A DNA stretch of 64,000 nt, taken from positions 5,526,214 through 5,590,213 of the forward strand of contig NC_092567.1 in assembly GCF_037975245.1 (NCBI RefSeq), given 5' to 3'. This document shows, one piece after another, positions 13,246-25,364 of this stretch. The notes beneath the pieces were generated by a model that saw only the letters and a program-made list of their open reading frames with translations, was not told the DNA's origin and did no database searches. The translations under genes were made by a program, and so were the position numbers. Every line of letters begins with the position of its first letter. Position 1 is the stretch's first letter. Source of the stretch: Apostichopus japonicus. Lineage: Eukaryota; Echinodermata; Holothuroidea; Aspidochirotida; Stichopodidae.

Positions 13246-13535
13246 CTTGAACTCGACCGAGTCGTCGGGGAACATGACGCATTTCGGGAAGGGGGCGACC
13301 GCCCCCACCCCCCCCCCCCCCCCGAGCAAATTTTCTTTACGACATCGCTAGTAATTTCAAAATAGACAATGCTTAGATGCAACTTACAAGGCCTGGGAAA
13401 TGTCATTTCCAGCGATCTGGGAGGCATTTTCGGCCAAATTTTTTCTTGTACGCTTCGCGCCAACTCATGGTCGCGCTTCGCTTAGATAGTTTGCCTACAG
13501 GCTTCGCCCCTCCCTTGGCAATTACTCGCTACACG
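13246..13535 (+). mobile_element. hAT-like repeat fragment with CGCTTAGATAG core
   Basis: Contains the same core phrases as the 7.8-kb element (GTCATTTCCAGCGATCTGGG, then CGCGCCAACTCATGGTCGCGC, then CGCTTAGATAG) and a C homopolymer at about 13,309-13,323. The right end reads CGCTACACGCCTG, a variant of the family terminus. The left boundary coincides with truncation of the LINE. No target duplication was found. Confidence 0.6.
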
Positions 13536-13639
13536 CCTGTTCGAATTTGTAAAGCAAAGAGCAGATATAAACATCATATCAGTGAGCATTGAAATGCATG
13601 TTCCACGATGAACAGCCTCAAAAACTTTCTGTGTGTAGG

Positions 13640-14074
13640 CAAAGGCGTAGGAGCCAAATTGGATTTGTGGCTGTAACGACTTGCCCGAAAAAAAAAGCCA
13701 AAATTTTTCGCGCGCCTCGCGCGCGTTCAACACATCGATGCCAATATCATATAAGCAAGCATCGGTCATTACATTGCATGGCATCGTGTGCCTTAAGGTC
13801 CGTGAAAGTTGCACAGTATACCGATGCTATGTAAACAACCAAATGTCTTATGTAGATGGAGAAAAAGCATACAGATCCATTTATGTCAAAACTCTCTTTT
13901 ACAGTATAGTAATGTCGGCCAAGCTTAGAACTTTACATTAATTACCAAGGAGATCATTTTTAAGCTATTCATTGCTATTTATGTTTCTTTCAGTAGGTGC
14001 CCGAAAACATTTGGTTGCGGTAAGGGGGGGGGGGGGGGGCTGCAGCCCCGCCTCCTACGGGACCTACGCCTATG
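13640..14074 (+). mobile_element. non-autonomous hAT-like element (435 bp), 8-bp TSD
   Basis: Ends are CAAAGGCGTAGG and the complement of CATAGGCGTAGG. Flanks are TGTGTAGG (13,632-13,639) and TGTGTAGT (14,075-14,082), an 8-bp duplication with one mismatch. There is a G homopolymer near 14,022-14,039 and a GCGCGC-rich stretch near 13,710. No transposase. The short frames inside are chance. Confidence 0.7.
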
Positions 14075-14609
14075 TGTGTAGTGTTCGGTTTCGATATACC
14101 TGATATCGGAAATATCTGCTATTTGTCATTTCCTTCAGCCAAGTTTTATAATAGCCATTATAAGAGGTTGCAATATTTCTACAACAATAAATTAACTGTG
14201 CCTGAATTTTCGAAAATTTCCTCACCAACATTCTTCATCATACTCTCCTCTACTCGTGTAATTTTGACCTGTCTATTAGGGGTTCAAGGAGGTTTTTCTA
14301 TATTGGTTGTCCATAGATAGAATTTTGTGCAACATTACGGGTATGTTTTGAAGTGATTTGTATTCACGAGAAATGTGAATTTTCAAATTCTCAACAAATA
14401 ATGGGCTTAAAACCTTCAAAAGTGGGGCTTTCGGATATTGTGGGCCGTGACGTAGAATCACCCACAAAAGCAATGATCCATAGGACATGCAATGAGGTCG
14501 AACATGATGTGTGACTGATGACAATCTTCAAAAAGGTTATGGATGGAAAAAAAAAACTTTTGGGAAATACTTGGTTCTCAGACAAAAGTGTACATCTGGT
14601 TGGTCATTT

Positions 14610-14752
14610 TCAAGCCCGAGAAATGCCATTTCCGGTGATCTGGGGGGTATCAAAACCAGAAATTTTCTTGTACGCTACGCGCCAACCAATGGTGGCGCTC
14701 CGCTTAGATAGAACTTCGCGCCCCCCGGGTTAGAAAGTTCTGGATACGCGCC
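14610..14752 (+). mobile_element. hAT-like repeat fragment, same core family
   Basis: Shows AAATGCCATTTCCGGTGATC, then TTCTTGTACGCTACGCGCC, then GGTGGCGCTCCGCTTAGATAG, and ends at GGATACGCGCCTGG where the tandem array begins. The left limit is unclear; 14,083-14,609 has no other recognised feature. Confidence 0.6.
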
Positions 14753-14754
14753 TG

Positions 14755-15835
14755 GATACATATGATGGATAGGATGAATGTATAGGATGGATGGATAGAT
14801 AGGATGGATAGGATGGATGGTAAGGATGGATGGATGGATAGGGTAGATGTATAGTATGGATCGATATAATTTGATGGATAGGATGGATGGATGGATGGAT
14901 AATATGGATAGGATGGCTGGATATGATGGATGGATAGGATGTATGGACACGATGGAGAGGATGCATGGATAGGAAGGATGGATGGATAAGATGGATGGAA
15001 AGGATGTATAGGATGGATTAATAGGATGGATAGGATGGATATACCCAGCAAACACAAAGCGTTATCATAACATTTTTAAAAGAGCCTCTAAAATATGTTT
15101 TTATAACGTTTAATGTGGTGTATAACGTGTTTATGAGATATTAATGTTATATTAATGTTTTAACGAAAAATTGTTTGGAAATAATAGCCTGAAAACGTTT
15201 TCGTGACATATTTATTACACCACAAATAACGTTATCAAAACAAAAGACGAAACGCTTTAATAACGTTTTAAAAACGTTTTTGTGTTTGCTGGGTATATAA
15301 TGGATAGATATGATATATGGATAGGATGAATGGATAAAATGGATGGATAGGATTAATAGGATGGATGGATGGATGGATGGATAGGATGGATGGATAGGAT
15401 GAGATGGATGGATTGGGTGGATATATACGATCAATGGCTAGGACGGATAGAATAGGATGGATAGAATAGATGGATAAGATTGATCGGATGGATGGAAAGG
15501 ATGGATGGATAGGATGAATGGATATGATGAATTTATATGATGTATGGATAATCTGGATTCGATCGATGGAATGATTTGGATGTATAGGATGAATTGATAT
15601 AATGGATGGATATTTTGGATGGATAGGATGGACAGGATGGATGTATAGGATGGATTGATAGGATGGATGGATAGGATGGATAGGATAGATGGATAAGATG
15701 GATGGATAGGATTGATCGGATAATATCGCAATTGGATGGGTGTAAAGAATGTGTAGCTATAATTGGATGGATAGGATGTATAGGATGGATGGATAGGATG
15801 GATAGGATGGATGGATAGGACAGATGGATCATTGT
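14755..15835 (+). repeat. tandem array of GGATGGATAGGAT-type units
   Basis: Roughly 1.1 kb of mixed GGAT, GGATA and ATGGATGG units on the plus strand, interrupted by a MITE at 15,044-15,293. The complementary strand stays open in several frames and yields artefactual Ser-Ile-His-Pro-Tyr repeats; these are not genes. Confidence 0.9.
15044..15293 (+). mobile_element. 250-bp MITE with CCCAGCAAACACAAA ends
   Basis: The left end is CCCAGCAAACACAAAGCGTT and the right end is the complement, AACGTTTTTGTGTTTGCTGGG. Both sides carry TATA (15,040-15,043 and 15,294-15,297), so the target duplication is TA or TATA. AACGTT-type motifs recur inside. It splits the GGAT array. No coding capacity. The superfamily is not certain. 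Confidence 0.82.
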
Positions 15836-16750
15836 ATATGCAGAGCCAATACAAAGTCCTAACTGTATCTGTATATCATAACGCTGTGTTTTGCCGTATA
15901 TTAATTAGATGACAGTTGAAAAAACTAGTGCATTTCCAATCGCCAATTTGGTATTGTTGAAAAAAGCTTCATCTAGACTATAGCCAATTTTACCTAAAAA
16001 TGTGCATTTTTCTCTTGTAACTAGCCATGAAAAAGGCGCAAAATTCAATGGAGATTTATCACAAAATACGACAAAAATAGAACTTTTTACTGCTTTATTA
16101 CGAAAATAAATGTTGTGAGATTAACCTTACCGCGTCATGGTGGCTGATGACGCCTTCTTTTGCATTATTCAAACATTTAAACCAGAGGGGTAGGTCGCAA
16201 GCAGTTTCGCAAAATTTCTTATGTCTGGCCTCCAGTTTTTTTTTTTTTTTTGGGGGGGGCGGGCTCTCTGAGCTCATTAACTCACTCGTTGGGGTCTGAC
16301 TGTAGGCCTATGTCTACTTTGACCAAAACATGGACCCGGCCTTATTTCATTACAAAGATTTGAGATACAACTGAGGGCGCTACTGGCAAATACCTCAGAA
16401 ATATTTCAACCTGTCTAGCCTAACTGCTTCCTAAGCTAGTAACTAGTAGTACAGGTAGGTGTATAAGCCTCAAAGTCTTAGGTTGTCTACCTATGGATGT
16501 CACCTACAATAAACGATATGCAATGCTAGCGAACAAGAATGCCTTAATCGTCATCCGTCACATGACGAACACATATTCGATCCCGTAGTAGTATCCAGTG
16601 ATAGTAGTACTATATAGCAGTACTATCCAGTGATAGTAGGCTAATCATATAATATATCACACGCTAGGACCTAAACTGTTTGAAACGTGGTAACGAACTT
16701 AGCCGATTATACTATCTCTGTACAGCCTTAGTACTGTACAGTACAGTATT
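15836..16750. other. intergenic, no gene recognised
   Basis: Noncoding. Contains a T run followed by G run at about 16,239-16,258 and a short inverted pair of ATCCAGTGATAGTAG phrases at about 16,590-16,640. Confidence 0.5.
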
Positions 16751-16970
16751 GCGAAGTTCGGAACACTGCGAAGTTCGGACACCCCTAAGAAATGCACGAT
16801 TTTACCCTGATAACCTACAGCAAGAGCCAATTTCACGAAAAACTACGAAGCTACAGTTATTTTCTCTCCAAAATAACCTGTGTGCTAGCAAGTACTTACA
16901 TATTTGTCTCTAAAAGGAAGTTATAGTTTTGGGGTTGTTTAAATCTTAGGTGTCCGAACTTCGAAGTGTC
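16751..16970 (+). mobile_element. MITE-like element, GCGAAGTTCGGACACC ends, short copy
   Basis: Begins with GCGAAGTTCGG (twice, at 16,751 and 16,768) and ends with GGTGTCCGAACTTCGAAGT (16,949-16,967), the complement of the start. The interior (AAGAAATGCACGATTTTACC, ACGAAGCTACAGTTATTTTC) matches the longer copy at 24,892-25,364 but lacks its central ~250 bp. It is thus an internally deleted derivative. Confidence 0.7.
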
Positions 16971-17394
16971 CATGCTACTGCAGTTCGACCATTACTCTGC
17001 AAACCCTAACTTCACATAAAGCTGCCAAAAATGCATCAAATCAGTCAAAATCTTTGAAAAGTTTCAAATGAGAAACATATTGTTACCTTATAGAGCCTAG
17101 ATGATAAACTTCCGCAGGGAAATTGAATCAACAGTAAACAGATAGTTTTGGATACGTAAGCCTTAGATTTCGTTTACGAACTATTTTGTGAATGGTCCTG
17201 GCCACAAACTTTTTCGGGTTTCTTACCCTCAACTTCATGGAGTTTGGAAAGCCGAAATTGCAAATAAATCAAATATGTCAGTGTGTAACTCAGTGTATGG
17301 CTTCGAACTATTAAGCGTTTGATGCTGACGTCACGAGCAATCTGATTGGCTGAAAACTCCGTAATTGAGAACCTGTTTGGGAAAAAAAAATTCG
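16971..17394. other. noncoding, nothing recognised
   Basis: No domain, RNA or repeat was recognised between the MITE and the GGTACC minisatellite. Confidence 0.4.
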
Positions 17395-18400
17395 CGTCCC
17401 GGGTACCGTCATCCGGTACCGTCATCTGGTACCGCCATTCGGTACCTCCACCAGTTCCCCCACCGGTACCCCCACTGGCCCGTACCCCGGCCCGTACCCC
17501 GACCATACCCCAACCGGTACCCTAATAGTTAGCCTGACAGTTACTCACACCGGTACCCCCACCAGTACCCCCACCGGTACCCCACTGGTACTCTCAGTGG
17601 TTCCCGGACCAGTACCCCAGCCAGAACCCCGACCATACCCTAACCGGTACCCTAATAATTAGCCTGACAGTTACCCTGACAGTTACACTCACCGGTACCC
17701 CCACTGGTACTCTCAGTGGTACCTCCACTGGTACTTTCAATGGCTCCCTGACCAGTACCCCGGCCCTACCCCGACCATTCCCCAACCGGTACCCTAATAG
17801 TTAGCCTGACAGTTACCCCCACCGGAACCTCCACCGGTACCCCCACTGGTACTCTCAGTGGTACCCCCACTGGTACTCTCAGTGGTTCCCGGACCAGTAC
17901 CCGACCAGAACCCCGACCATTCCCCAACTGGTACCCTAATAATTAGCCTGACAGTTACCCTGACAGTTACACCCACCGGTACCCCCAAGTACCCCGACTG
18001 GTACTCTCAGTGGTACCCCACTTGTATTCTCAATGGCTCCCTGACCAGTACCCAGGCCCGTACCCCGGCCTGTACCCCGGCCGGTACCTCAACCCGTACC
18101 TCGACCGGTACCCCGACCGATATCCCAACTGGTATCCTGAAAGGCACCCTGACATGTACCCTGACACGTACCATGACACATACCCTTACTAGTACTGGTA
18201 CAATGACCAGTACTTTAACAAGTACCTTGACCGGTCACATGAACAGTACCTTGACCGGTACCCTCACAGGTACCCTAACAGGAGCCCTCACAGTTACGCT
18301 CGCCAGTACCCTCACTGGTACCCTGACCAGTCCCCTGACCGGTGCCCTGACTGGTACCCTAACCAGTGCAATGACCCATGCCTTGACTGTCACACCTGGG
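17395..18400. repeat. GGTACC-rich minisatellite (about 15-bp units)
   Basis: About 1 kb built from CCCCACTGGTACTCTCAGTGG, CCGGTACCCTAATAATTAGC and ACCCTGACCGGTACC-type words in shifting order, with dozens of GGTACC or ACTGGTACC sites. A 229-codon plus-strand frame (17,858-18,547) with Thr-Leu-Thr-Gly-Thr repeats, and overlapping minus-strand frames, are by-products of the repeat. It is followed at 18,430-18,500 by GGGGGATTTTGTCC repeats. Confidence 0.88.
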
Positions 18401-18867
18401 CCATCCCTGGTTGTTGCAGGCAGGTTTTGTATGGGTCAGGGGGATATTGTCCGGGGGAATTTTGTCATGGGAGATTTTGGCTTGGGGGGATTTTGTCCCA
18501 GAACCCATCTACAGGTCATTATTTTTGTACATGTATTACGTTTGTGACAACTATTTATAGTTCATATGCACAGTTATATTTTTGCTGCAACAGCAATTTA
18601 TTTAGCAAATCTCCACAATTTCAGTTAAAATCTTCATATTCCTCAGCTTTTTACAGGTTGGTTCCCACAGTGACATACATGTAAGTTATGCCCTAGTACA
18701 TACATATAGTAATATATGGACGTGTCGTTGTCATATGCGCGGTGATGTTTTGAATATCCCAACATGGCCGCTGAACAACTTCCGGTGACTTCGCGGCTCG
18801 CTATACAATCACCGTACGCGCAGCCTATCCAGTTAGTGTAGATCAGTGGCTCGCACACATAAACTGT

Positions 18868-19215
18868 ATGCTTGTTCATATGGAACGCCAAAAGGACTAC
18901 AGGTGGCGCTACTACCCTAAACAGGAGGTGCTACTACTCTTATTATGAGGTGCTACTACTCTAAACAGGAGGTGCTACTACTCTAAACAGGAGGTGCTAC
19001 TACTCCTAAGTGACGATGCTACTGTAAAAAGGAGGCGCTACTACTCTAAATAGGCGATGCTACAACTAATACAGGCGGCGATGCTACTGTAAATTAGTGG
19101 CGCTACTACCCTAAACAGAAGGTGCTACTACTGCAAATTGGAGACGCTACTACCCTGTATCCAAGGCGTGTTTCCAAGGCGTGTTTCCAAAACAATATGC
19201 ATAGAGGGGTCATGA
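18868..19215 (+). repeat. left arm of a long inverted repeat with GGTGCTACTACTC minisatellite
   Basis: Starts near CTTGTTCATATGGAACGCC, contains about ten units of 21-24 bp (AGGAGGTGCTACTACTCTAAAC variants), then TCCAAGGCGTGTTTCC twice and AACAATATGCA. The whole order recurs in reverse complement at 23,985-24,355. Confidence 0.82.
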
Positions 19216-19461
19216 TGAAGGTCAATCTCCACGCCGCGTGTGGTTATTGCGTAATCACATTGCACATAATAGTACGACGATACGATCGGCAGCAAAGCCT
19301 AGTGTATCTAGCCGCAGTCCCATTAACATATCGTATAACAGCAGTACTGCAATCATGGCTTCCAGATATAGCGCGTAAGTAGGCTAGTTGGTAGTGTGAT
19401 GTTAATGTTAGACTGAATAAGCTGGTCACTGAAGTTACTGAACAACAAAACATCTCAGTTG
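19216..19461. other. spacer between inverted arm and LINE
   Basis: No feature recognised. It continues directly into the pentanucleotide tail of the minus-strand LINE. Confidence 0.35.
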
Positions 19462-19465
19462 GCAC

Positions 19466-21530
19466 TTTCATTTCATTTCATTTCGTTTATTTGTTTCCAC
19501 ATTCAAAATATATTACACAATAATAGAAGAAAATGTATGTGACAAGTGGAGGAGGTCTGAGAAAGCCGAGGCTCCTACGAGGCAGACCCCCCGTACAAAG
19601 ACAATAAGAAAAGAAAAAAAATGAACAATGCATGCAAAAAAACAAAGGTTGCACACACGAATAAACCATGTAACTGTACTTAAATTACATAAGATAACAT
19701 TACACAATTTAAAGAAATGTCATATATGTAAAGACAAAAAAAGAAAAAAATGAAAAAGAAAAAATATGTATTACCTTAGCCAACTTAAACTTTTCAGTAT
19801 TTGGATAAAAGTAAATGCTTCAGATTTTTAGAAAAGATTGCAAGTGATGGGACATTTTTAACCGTGTTATCAAGATAATTCCATAACTGGGTACCTGAGA
19901 AACTGAAAGATTTTTTTTGAATGTTAGAGCGGATACTATACAAATGTAAATTACTCGAGTGTCTTGTAAAATGGTCATGGATGTCTGAGTTTAAGCTAAA
20001 GTGTCTGCATAGCAGCGAGGGCAGAAGGTTATTGTTAACTTTATACATGAAAATACCTAGTTGAAATCTATGAATGTCAGACAAAGTGAGAATTTTAAAT
20101 CTTTAAAGAGGTGCGAAGTGTGAGCTCTATAGTCTGACAGTGTGATTATACGAATAGCTTTTTCTGAAGAATAAACAAGCGATTAAGGTAAGTGGGATGA
20201 GTATTACCGCATACAATGTTACAGTAAGATAGGTGCGAGTAGATAAGAGAATGGTAAAGCGTAATGAGAACATTCTTTGGTACAAAATGACTTATTTTTA
20301 TAAAGGACTCCTATTATTTTTGCCGTTTTGTTGCATACTAAATTAATATGAAGTTTCCAGTTAAGTTGAGGGTCAAGATTAAGTCAAAGGAATTTGACAG
20401 AATGAGTCTGTGTAACAAAGGTGTCATCAATGCATATTTTAAGATTTTTAAACTTGTTGTGAAGTTGATAAAATAACATGAAGTTTGTCTTTTTAACATT
20501 TAAGGGACAATTTGTTCGATTTAAACCAGTCAGAACTTGCGTGAGTTCGTGATTGATTAAGGATATAGAGGAATGTGGTTTACCTGTCTTGTAAAGAGTA
20601 CTGGTGTCATCGGCAAAAAGAGAAAAAGATAATTTCTTAGAACATAATGGAAGATCGTTTATATATAAAATAAATAACAAGGGTCCAAGTATAGAGCCCT
20701 GGGCCACACCACAAGAAATATCTCTAAGTAAAGATGAGCAATCATTAAAAATAACAAGTTGTTTACGGTTGGATAAATAATCAAGAAACCAATCACGGGC
20801 AACACCTCGTATACCATAGTGAAAATGCTTACTTAAGAGTATGTTATGATCGACAGTATCAAATGCTTTGGATAAATCTAAGAAAATGCCTAGGGTATAT
20901 TCATTGTTATCAAACCCTTTTGAAATAAAATTGGAGATATCTAACGCTGCCATATATGTTGAATACTTTTGACGAAATCCGAACTGACGATCGCTAATGA
21001 TACTATGCTTATTGAGAAAATTTATAGTTCTATTGTAAATAGTCCTTTCAAAAATTTTAGATACAGATTACAGAACTGAAATGGGACGGTAATTGTTTAA
21101 AGCTGATGGATCATCTGATTTGAAAATAGGAGTCACTCTTGCAAGTTTGGTCTGGTCAGGAACAATACCAGAAGAAAGTGATAAATTAATTATATGTGTA
21201 AGAGGGGCAGCAATCTTGTAACTATTATTCTGGATAATTTTAGTTGAGACACCATCAATTCCAGGAGCAGAGTTCTTTGGTAATTTGTTTATAATGCTAA
21301 TTATTTCAGAAGGATTTGTTGGTGAGAGAAATAAGGAATATAAGTTAGTTATTTTGAGGAAGATAGTCATCGAATTTAGAAGAGCAATCGGGTATTTTCT
21401 TTGCTAGGTTTGGACCAATTGTAATAAAATAATCATTGAAAGCATAAGCAATTTCCTTATGATCAGTTATAATTTTGTTCTTATGATTAAAACTTAAATT
21501 CATGGATTTTTTTCTTATTTGAACCAATTA
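19466..21530 (-). pseudogene. decayed, 5'-truncated CR1-type LINE (reverse transcriptase)
   Basis: Pieces in order on the minus strand: FNDYFITIGPNLAKKI (about 21,440), APGIDGVSTKII and NNYRPISVL (to 21,068), an in-frame TAA, then QFGFRQKYST, IFLDLSKAFDTVDH, GVAQGSILGPLLFILYINDL and the catalytic FADDTS (20,953-20,384). The C-terminal part ending LKHLLLSKY lies at 20,084-19,794. There are several frameshifts and at least one stop. The endonuclease is absent. The 3' end carries GAAAT repeats at about 19,466-19,490. The family is the same group as the LINEs at 11.5 and 43 kb. Confidence 0.85.
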
Positions 21531-21539
21531 TGTTTTTTA

Positions 21540-22099
21540 TTATTTGCCAAGTTTTATTCAAATTACAGAGCACAGTACTTTGTTTAGCATATATATATCT
21601 TACAGACTAGCTTTTTTTTTGCACAGAATAGAACTTTGTTGTTAGAGAATATATTTTTTTCTTACAAAGAATAAAAATTTGCACAGACAATACTTTTTTT
21701 CTATGGAATATATATATTTTCTGTCACAATTTATTTATTTTGTTAAAGAAAAATATTTTTCTGTCACAGCATTGAAATTCCTTTTGAAAAGGATATATAT
21801 ATATATATATATTTCTTTAGAGAATACATATTTTTCTCTTAGAGAATAAATATATTCTTGGCAGAGAAAAAATATTTTTTTGTGTTAGAGAATATATATT
21901 TTTGACAGAATATTTACTGTAAGAGAATATTTTTGCACAGAATACATATTTGATATTAAGAAAATACTTTCTGTACGCCTGGAGAATCTATAAATATATA
22001 CTTTAAGGAATAAATATAATTTTCAGGGAGTATATATGTGTAAACATATATATAAATATGTCTAACATTTACTTTTGAATTTAACCATGTATGTATTTC

Positions 22100-22163
<64 letters not shown>

Positions 22164-22165
22164 GT
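21540..22165. repeat. low-complexity AT region with (TA)n
   Basis: Many variants of AGAGAATATATATTTTT are followed by an uninterrupted TA dinucleotide run of about 58 bp at 22,104-22,161. No coding potential. Confidence 0.85.
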
Positions 22166-23984
22166 AATATATTCCGCTTTCTCGCGCCATAGTGACCTCG
22201 ATGCAGTTATTATTATTATTCAAAGAAACCTGTCATCGGTTGAACCGAAGTATTGATCAGACTTCCATGATAGAACCAATGAGTTACGTATCAATTCCTT
22301 GGTTAAAATAACGTTTTTCTGTCAACCCATTATTGTTACTCATTGTGGCGCGGTTGCAAACCCTTCCGTAAGGAAAATGTGTATCACCATGTAAACATTA
22401 GTGTGATTTATTTTGTGTTGGGGGGGTGGGGGTCCTTTACTCTGTGACTCTTGTTTCAGGTTTAAATATATGCATGAGCCATTAACTATGTTACTAAAAT
22501 AAGTATATGAAAGACTGTCATACTTAAAAGTTTTGTATTGTGTCATTTAGTGTATCTATATATATATACTGTCATCCTGTTTGGACAGGGAGCTCTCCAA
22601 GTAACAGCTCCTTGGTTTCACCACGCCAAGTTTAATACGTTCCTCAAACACAATCTACCCTACAAGATTGTATGGGCTAGGTAAATTGTAATCATGGTAA
22701 ATCTGGCATTAAACTTCAAGAAACGTTATAGCCTACCCACGCCCCAGTCACGGGCACATAATTCCAAAGGTGGGGACTAAATTCCAATCGTTCCCCGAAT
22801 TATGTTTTGCGGCATGGACTTTAAAAACGGGCTGTGACTATGGGTTTCATGAATGTATATTTTTCTGCGGAGTGCTCTCGGAAGAAATTTACACAGTTCA
22901 GGCTTTAAATGTATGTTTAGCCTAAATCAAATTAGGTAAATAATTTGGTTTATATATACACACGGTTGTGTATGTTAAATCTTTAAATTTTTAAGAAACA
23001 AAATTCAAAAGTTGTTGTTTGTTTTTACAGAAAGTTTCCCCGAAAGACCCCCCCCCCCACCCCGACGACTAAAACGTTACCCTTCGGACAGACCATGGAG
23101 GTATGGTCCCCTGCCCCCTCTCCTTTCATACGCCATTGATCAGCCCTTAAATGGTATTCTACGCCGAAATAGTCATTAATCACTTTCTGATAATACTTTG
23201 AAGAGGGCGAACCAAGGAAAGAACATACCTTCTTATTAAAACGTTAAAAATAATAATTAGTTACTATTGTAAAACTAATATAAATACATAATGCACTTGT
23301 CATCCAGCCTCTGAAAAGATCCTGCTAGGATCGAAACGTCAGCCCCATTTACTTTGACGCATTAGTTACTATTTTATACTACAGAACACAGCCTCGCCCC
23401 ATCATTATAAGATACATGTAGAACATACTTCGTTCGATCAATCGGGAAACCTTTGCCTCTTTGAATTGAAAACGATGTATTTTTGCACAACTATGATAGT
23501 TGAACTATAAGATATACGATTAATATATTACTAGATGTGATTGTACAATAATTGGTTGATACCTACTACACGGTTATTTAGCATATACTATCTAGAATTC
23601 TAGAATTGGCTGTCCTGAGCCTGTTTGAGTTACATTTAAGGAAATAAAACATCACTGACCACTAAGTTCGGCATTCAAATCTTTCTTTCATAGATGCAAA
23701 TCGCGACGTCTCCCCTCAGTTGTTGTTACAATTATGTCCAACATTTCAGTCATTTGTTGGTTTGTAAAAACCATCTTTACGTATTCGCGTATCATCTCGT
23801 CCACGTTGAACGACATTCTTTGTAATTATAATATGGATTATTTTTCGCGTAAACTGTTTTAATTTCCCCACAATTTAATATCGAAACTAACGTTTCATAT
23901 GGTAGTAACAGTTGATACTCTCAATCTGTACAGACATGACATATGTAAGAAAACTGAAGAGTGACCTTCGTTGACCCCGTGTGC
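22166..23984. other. noncoding, nothing but a short retroelement fragment
   Basis: No gene recognised. A G tract lies at about 22,421 and a C tract at about 23,050. A fragment with a hammerhead-like core occurs at 23,311. Confidence 0.5.
23311..23342 (+). ncRNA. hammerhead ribozyme-like core (fragment)
   Basis: Plus-strand text: a CUGAAAA box (CUGANGA with the G changed), stem GAUCC/GGAUC around UGCUA, GAAAC, then GUCAG. It shares this core with minus-strand copies at 10.4 and 60.6 kb. A fragment only, with no flanking element recognised. Confidence 0.4.
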
Positions 23985-24355
23985 ATATTGTTTAGGGAAC
24001 ACGCCTTGGAAACACGCCTTGGTTACAGGGTAGTAGCACCTTCTGTTTAGGGTAGTAGCGCCACTAAGTTACAGTAGCATCGCCGCCTGTAGTAGTAGCA
24101 GCATCGCCTATTTAGAGTAGTAGCGCCTCTTTTTTACAGTAGCATCGCCACTTAGGAGTAGTAGCACCTCCTGTTTAGAGTAGTAGCACCTACTGTTTAG
24201 AGTAGTAGCACCTCCTAATAAGAGTAGTAGCACCCCCTGTTTAGGGTAGTAGCACCTCTTGTTTAGGGTAGTAGCACCTCCTGTTTAGGGTAGTAGCACC
24301 TCCTGTTTAGAGTAGTAGCGCCACCTGTGTTCCTTTTGGCGTTCCATATGTTCAA
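23985..24355 (-). repeat. right arm of the long inverted repeat (GGTGCTACTACTC minisatellite)
   Basis: Reverse complement of the 18,868-19,215 arm: two ACACGCCTTGG copies, about fourteen GTAGTAGCACC units, then GGCGTTCCATATG. Unit number differs between the arms, as expected for a minisatellite. The arms enclose about 4.8 kb with a dead LINE. Confidence 0.82.
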
Positions 24356-24891
24356 GCCTCAAGGTACTGTACGGTAGGTGCTTGTTCGTTAGTATGCAGC
24401 CATTATTTTACGCGCTGGTACCAACATGATCTTTCCGTGTTCGCTTTCTCTACTTATATGCTTCAAAACACTGGTACTTACATCTTAATAATTCGAGTTG
24501 GTAACTATAAGTTGAACACAGGTAAGTGTTTATCATTTTATGTATTAATTAATATCTAGGAGACTAGGACTTCAATTTGACTATTAGTATTATTACCATA
24601 TTAAATGTCTTCTACAACTAATAGTACAAGTACAGTACTAGTGTAGCCTGTAGGCCAAGCGTAAGTACGTTACTAGTAATACTAAACGGAAGCTATGTGT
24701 GTCGACCATATTCTTCAGAACGATGTTAATATGGTTGCCCTACAAAATTTCATGATAGCGTTGAAATATTGTAAACCACCATATTGAATTAATTCAACTA
24801 TCACTGTTCAGAGCCGTAACTGTGTATAGCAAAGGCTTCACAGTTAACGCACCTTCGTTATTGACGCACCTTCAAATAGTATAGTCAGTAG
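24356..24891. other. noncoding, nothing recognised
   Basis: No feature recognised between the inverted arm and the MITE copy. Confidence 0.35.
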
Positions 24892-25364
24892 TGCGAAGTT
24901 CGGCATACTGCGAAGTTCGGACACCCTAAGAAATACACGATTTCACCATGAAAATCTACAGGAAGAGCCAAATTTCACCAAAAAGTATGAAGCTACAGTT
25001 ATTTTCTCTCCAAAATGACCCGTGTGCAAGAAAGTACTTAGATATTTGTCAATAAAATGACGGAGATCTATGAAGTCTGTTATAATTACTGAAAGAGCAA
25101 CTGCGCCACCAATTTTATCACCAGCGCCACACTGTAGGTTGGGCGTCCGAACTTCGCAATACTCTAGCAAAGAAATACCAGTTCCACAATCACGAAGAAT
25201 CTTCTTGGAATACAACGTAAAAACAGTTTGCAGGAAAGAAAGTTTGGCCGTGTATCGTACTAAAACAAATTTCTCCCACCACATCAAGTATATTTTCATG
25301 TGATTTATACCAGAAGATTTAGTTTTGGGGTGTTTTAAGGCTTGGGTGTCCGAACTTCGAAGTG
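24892..25364 (+). mobile_element. MITE-like element, GCGAAGTTCGGACACC ends, longer copy
   Basis: Same ends as the 16.75-kb copy: GCGAAGTTCGG at 24,892 and 24,910, and GGTGTCCGAACTTCGAAGT at 25,345-25,363. A third inverted motif, CGTCCGAACTTCGCAATAC, lies inside at about 25,143, suggesting two nested or fused units. The extra centre includes a 147-codon minus-strand frame (24,943-25,386) with no recognisable domain, not called as a gene. Confidence 0.68.

Noticed and set aside
14675-15057. Ser-Ile-His-Pro-Tyr repeat proteins on the minus strand (also 15,147-15,854)
   Set aside because: Translation of the GGATGGATAGG array; open in several frames at once.
17858-18547. 229-codon threonine-rich protein
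   Set aside because: Product of a 15-bp minisatellite; both strands open, no start context or domain.
18903-19145. CRISPR-like regular repeat array
   Set aside because: Units are contiguous minisatellite repeats without unique spacers, in a eukaryotic context.
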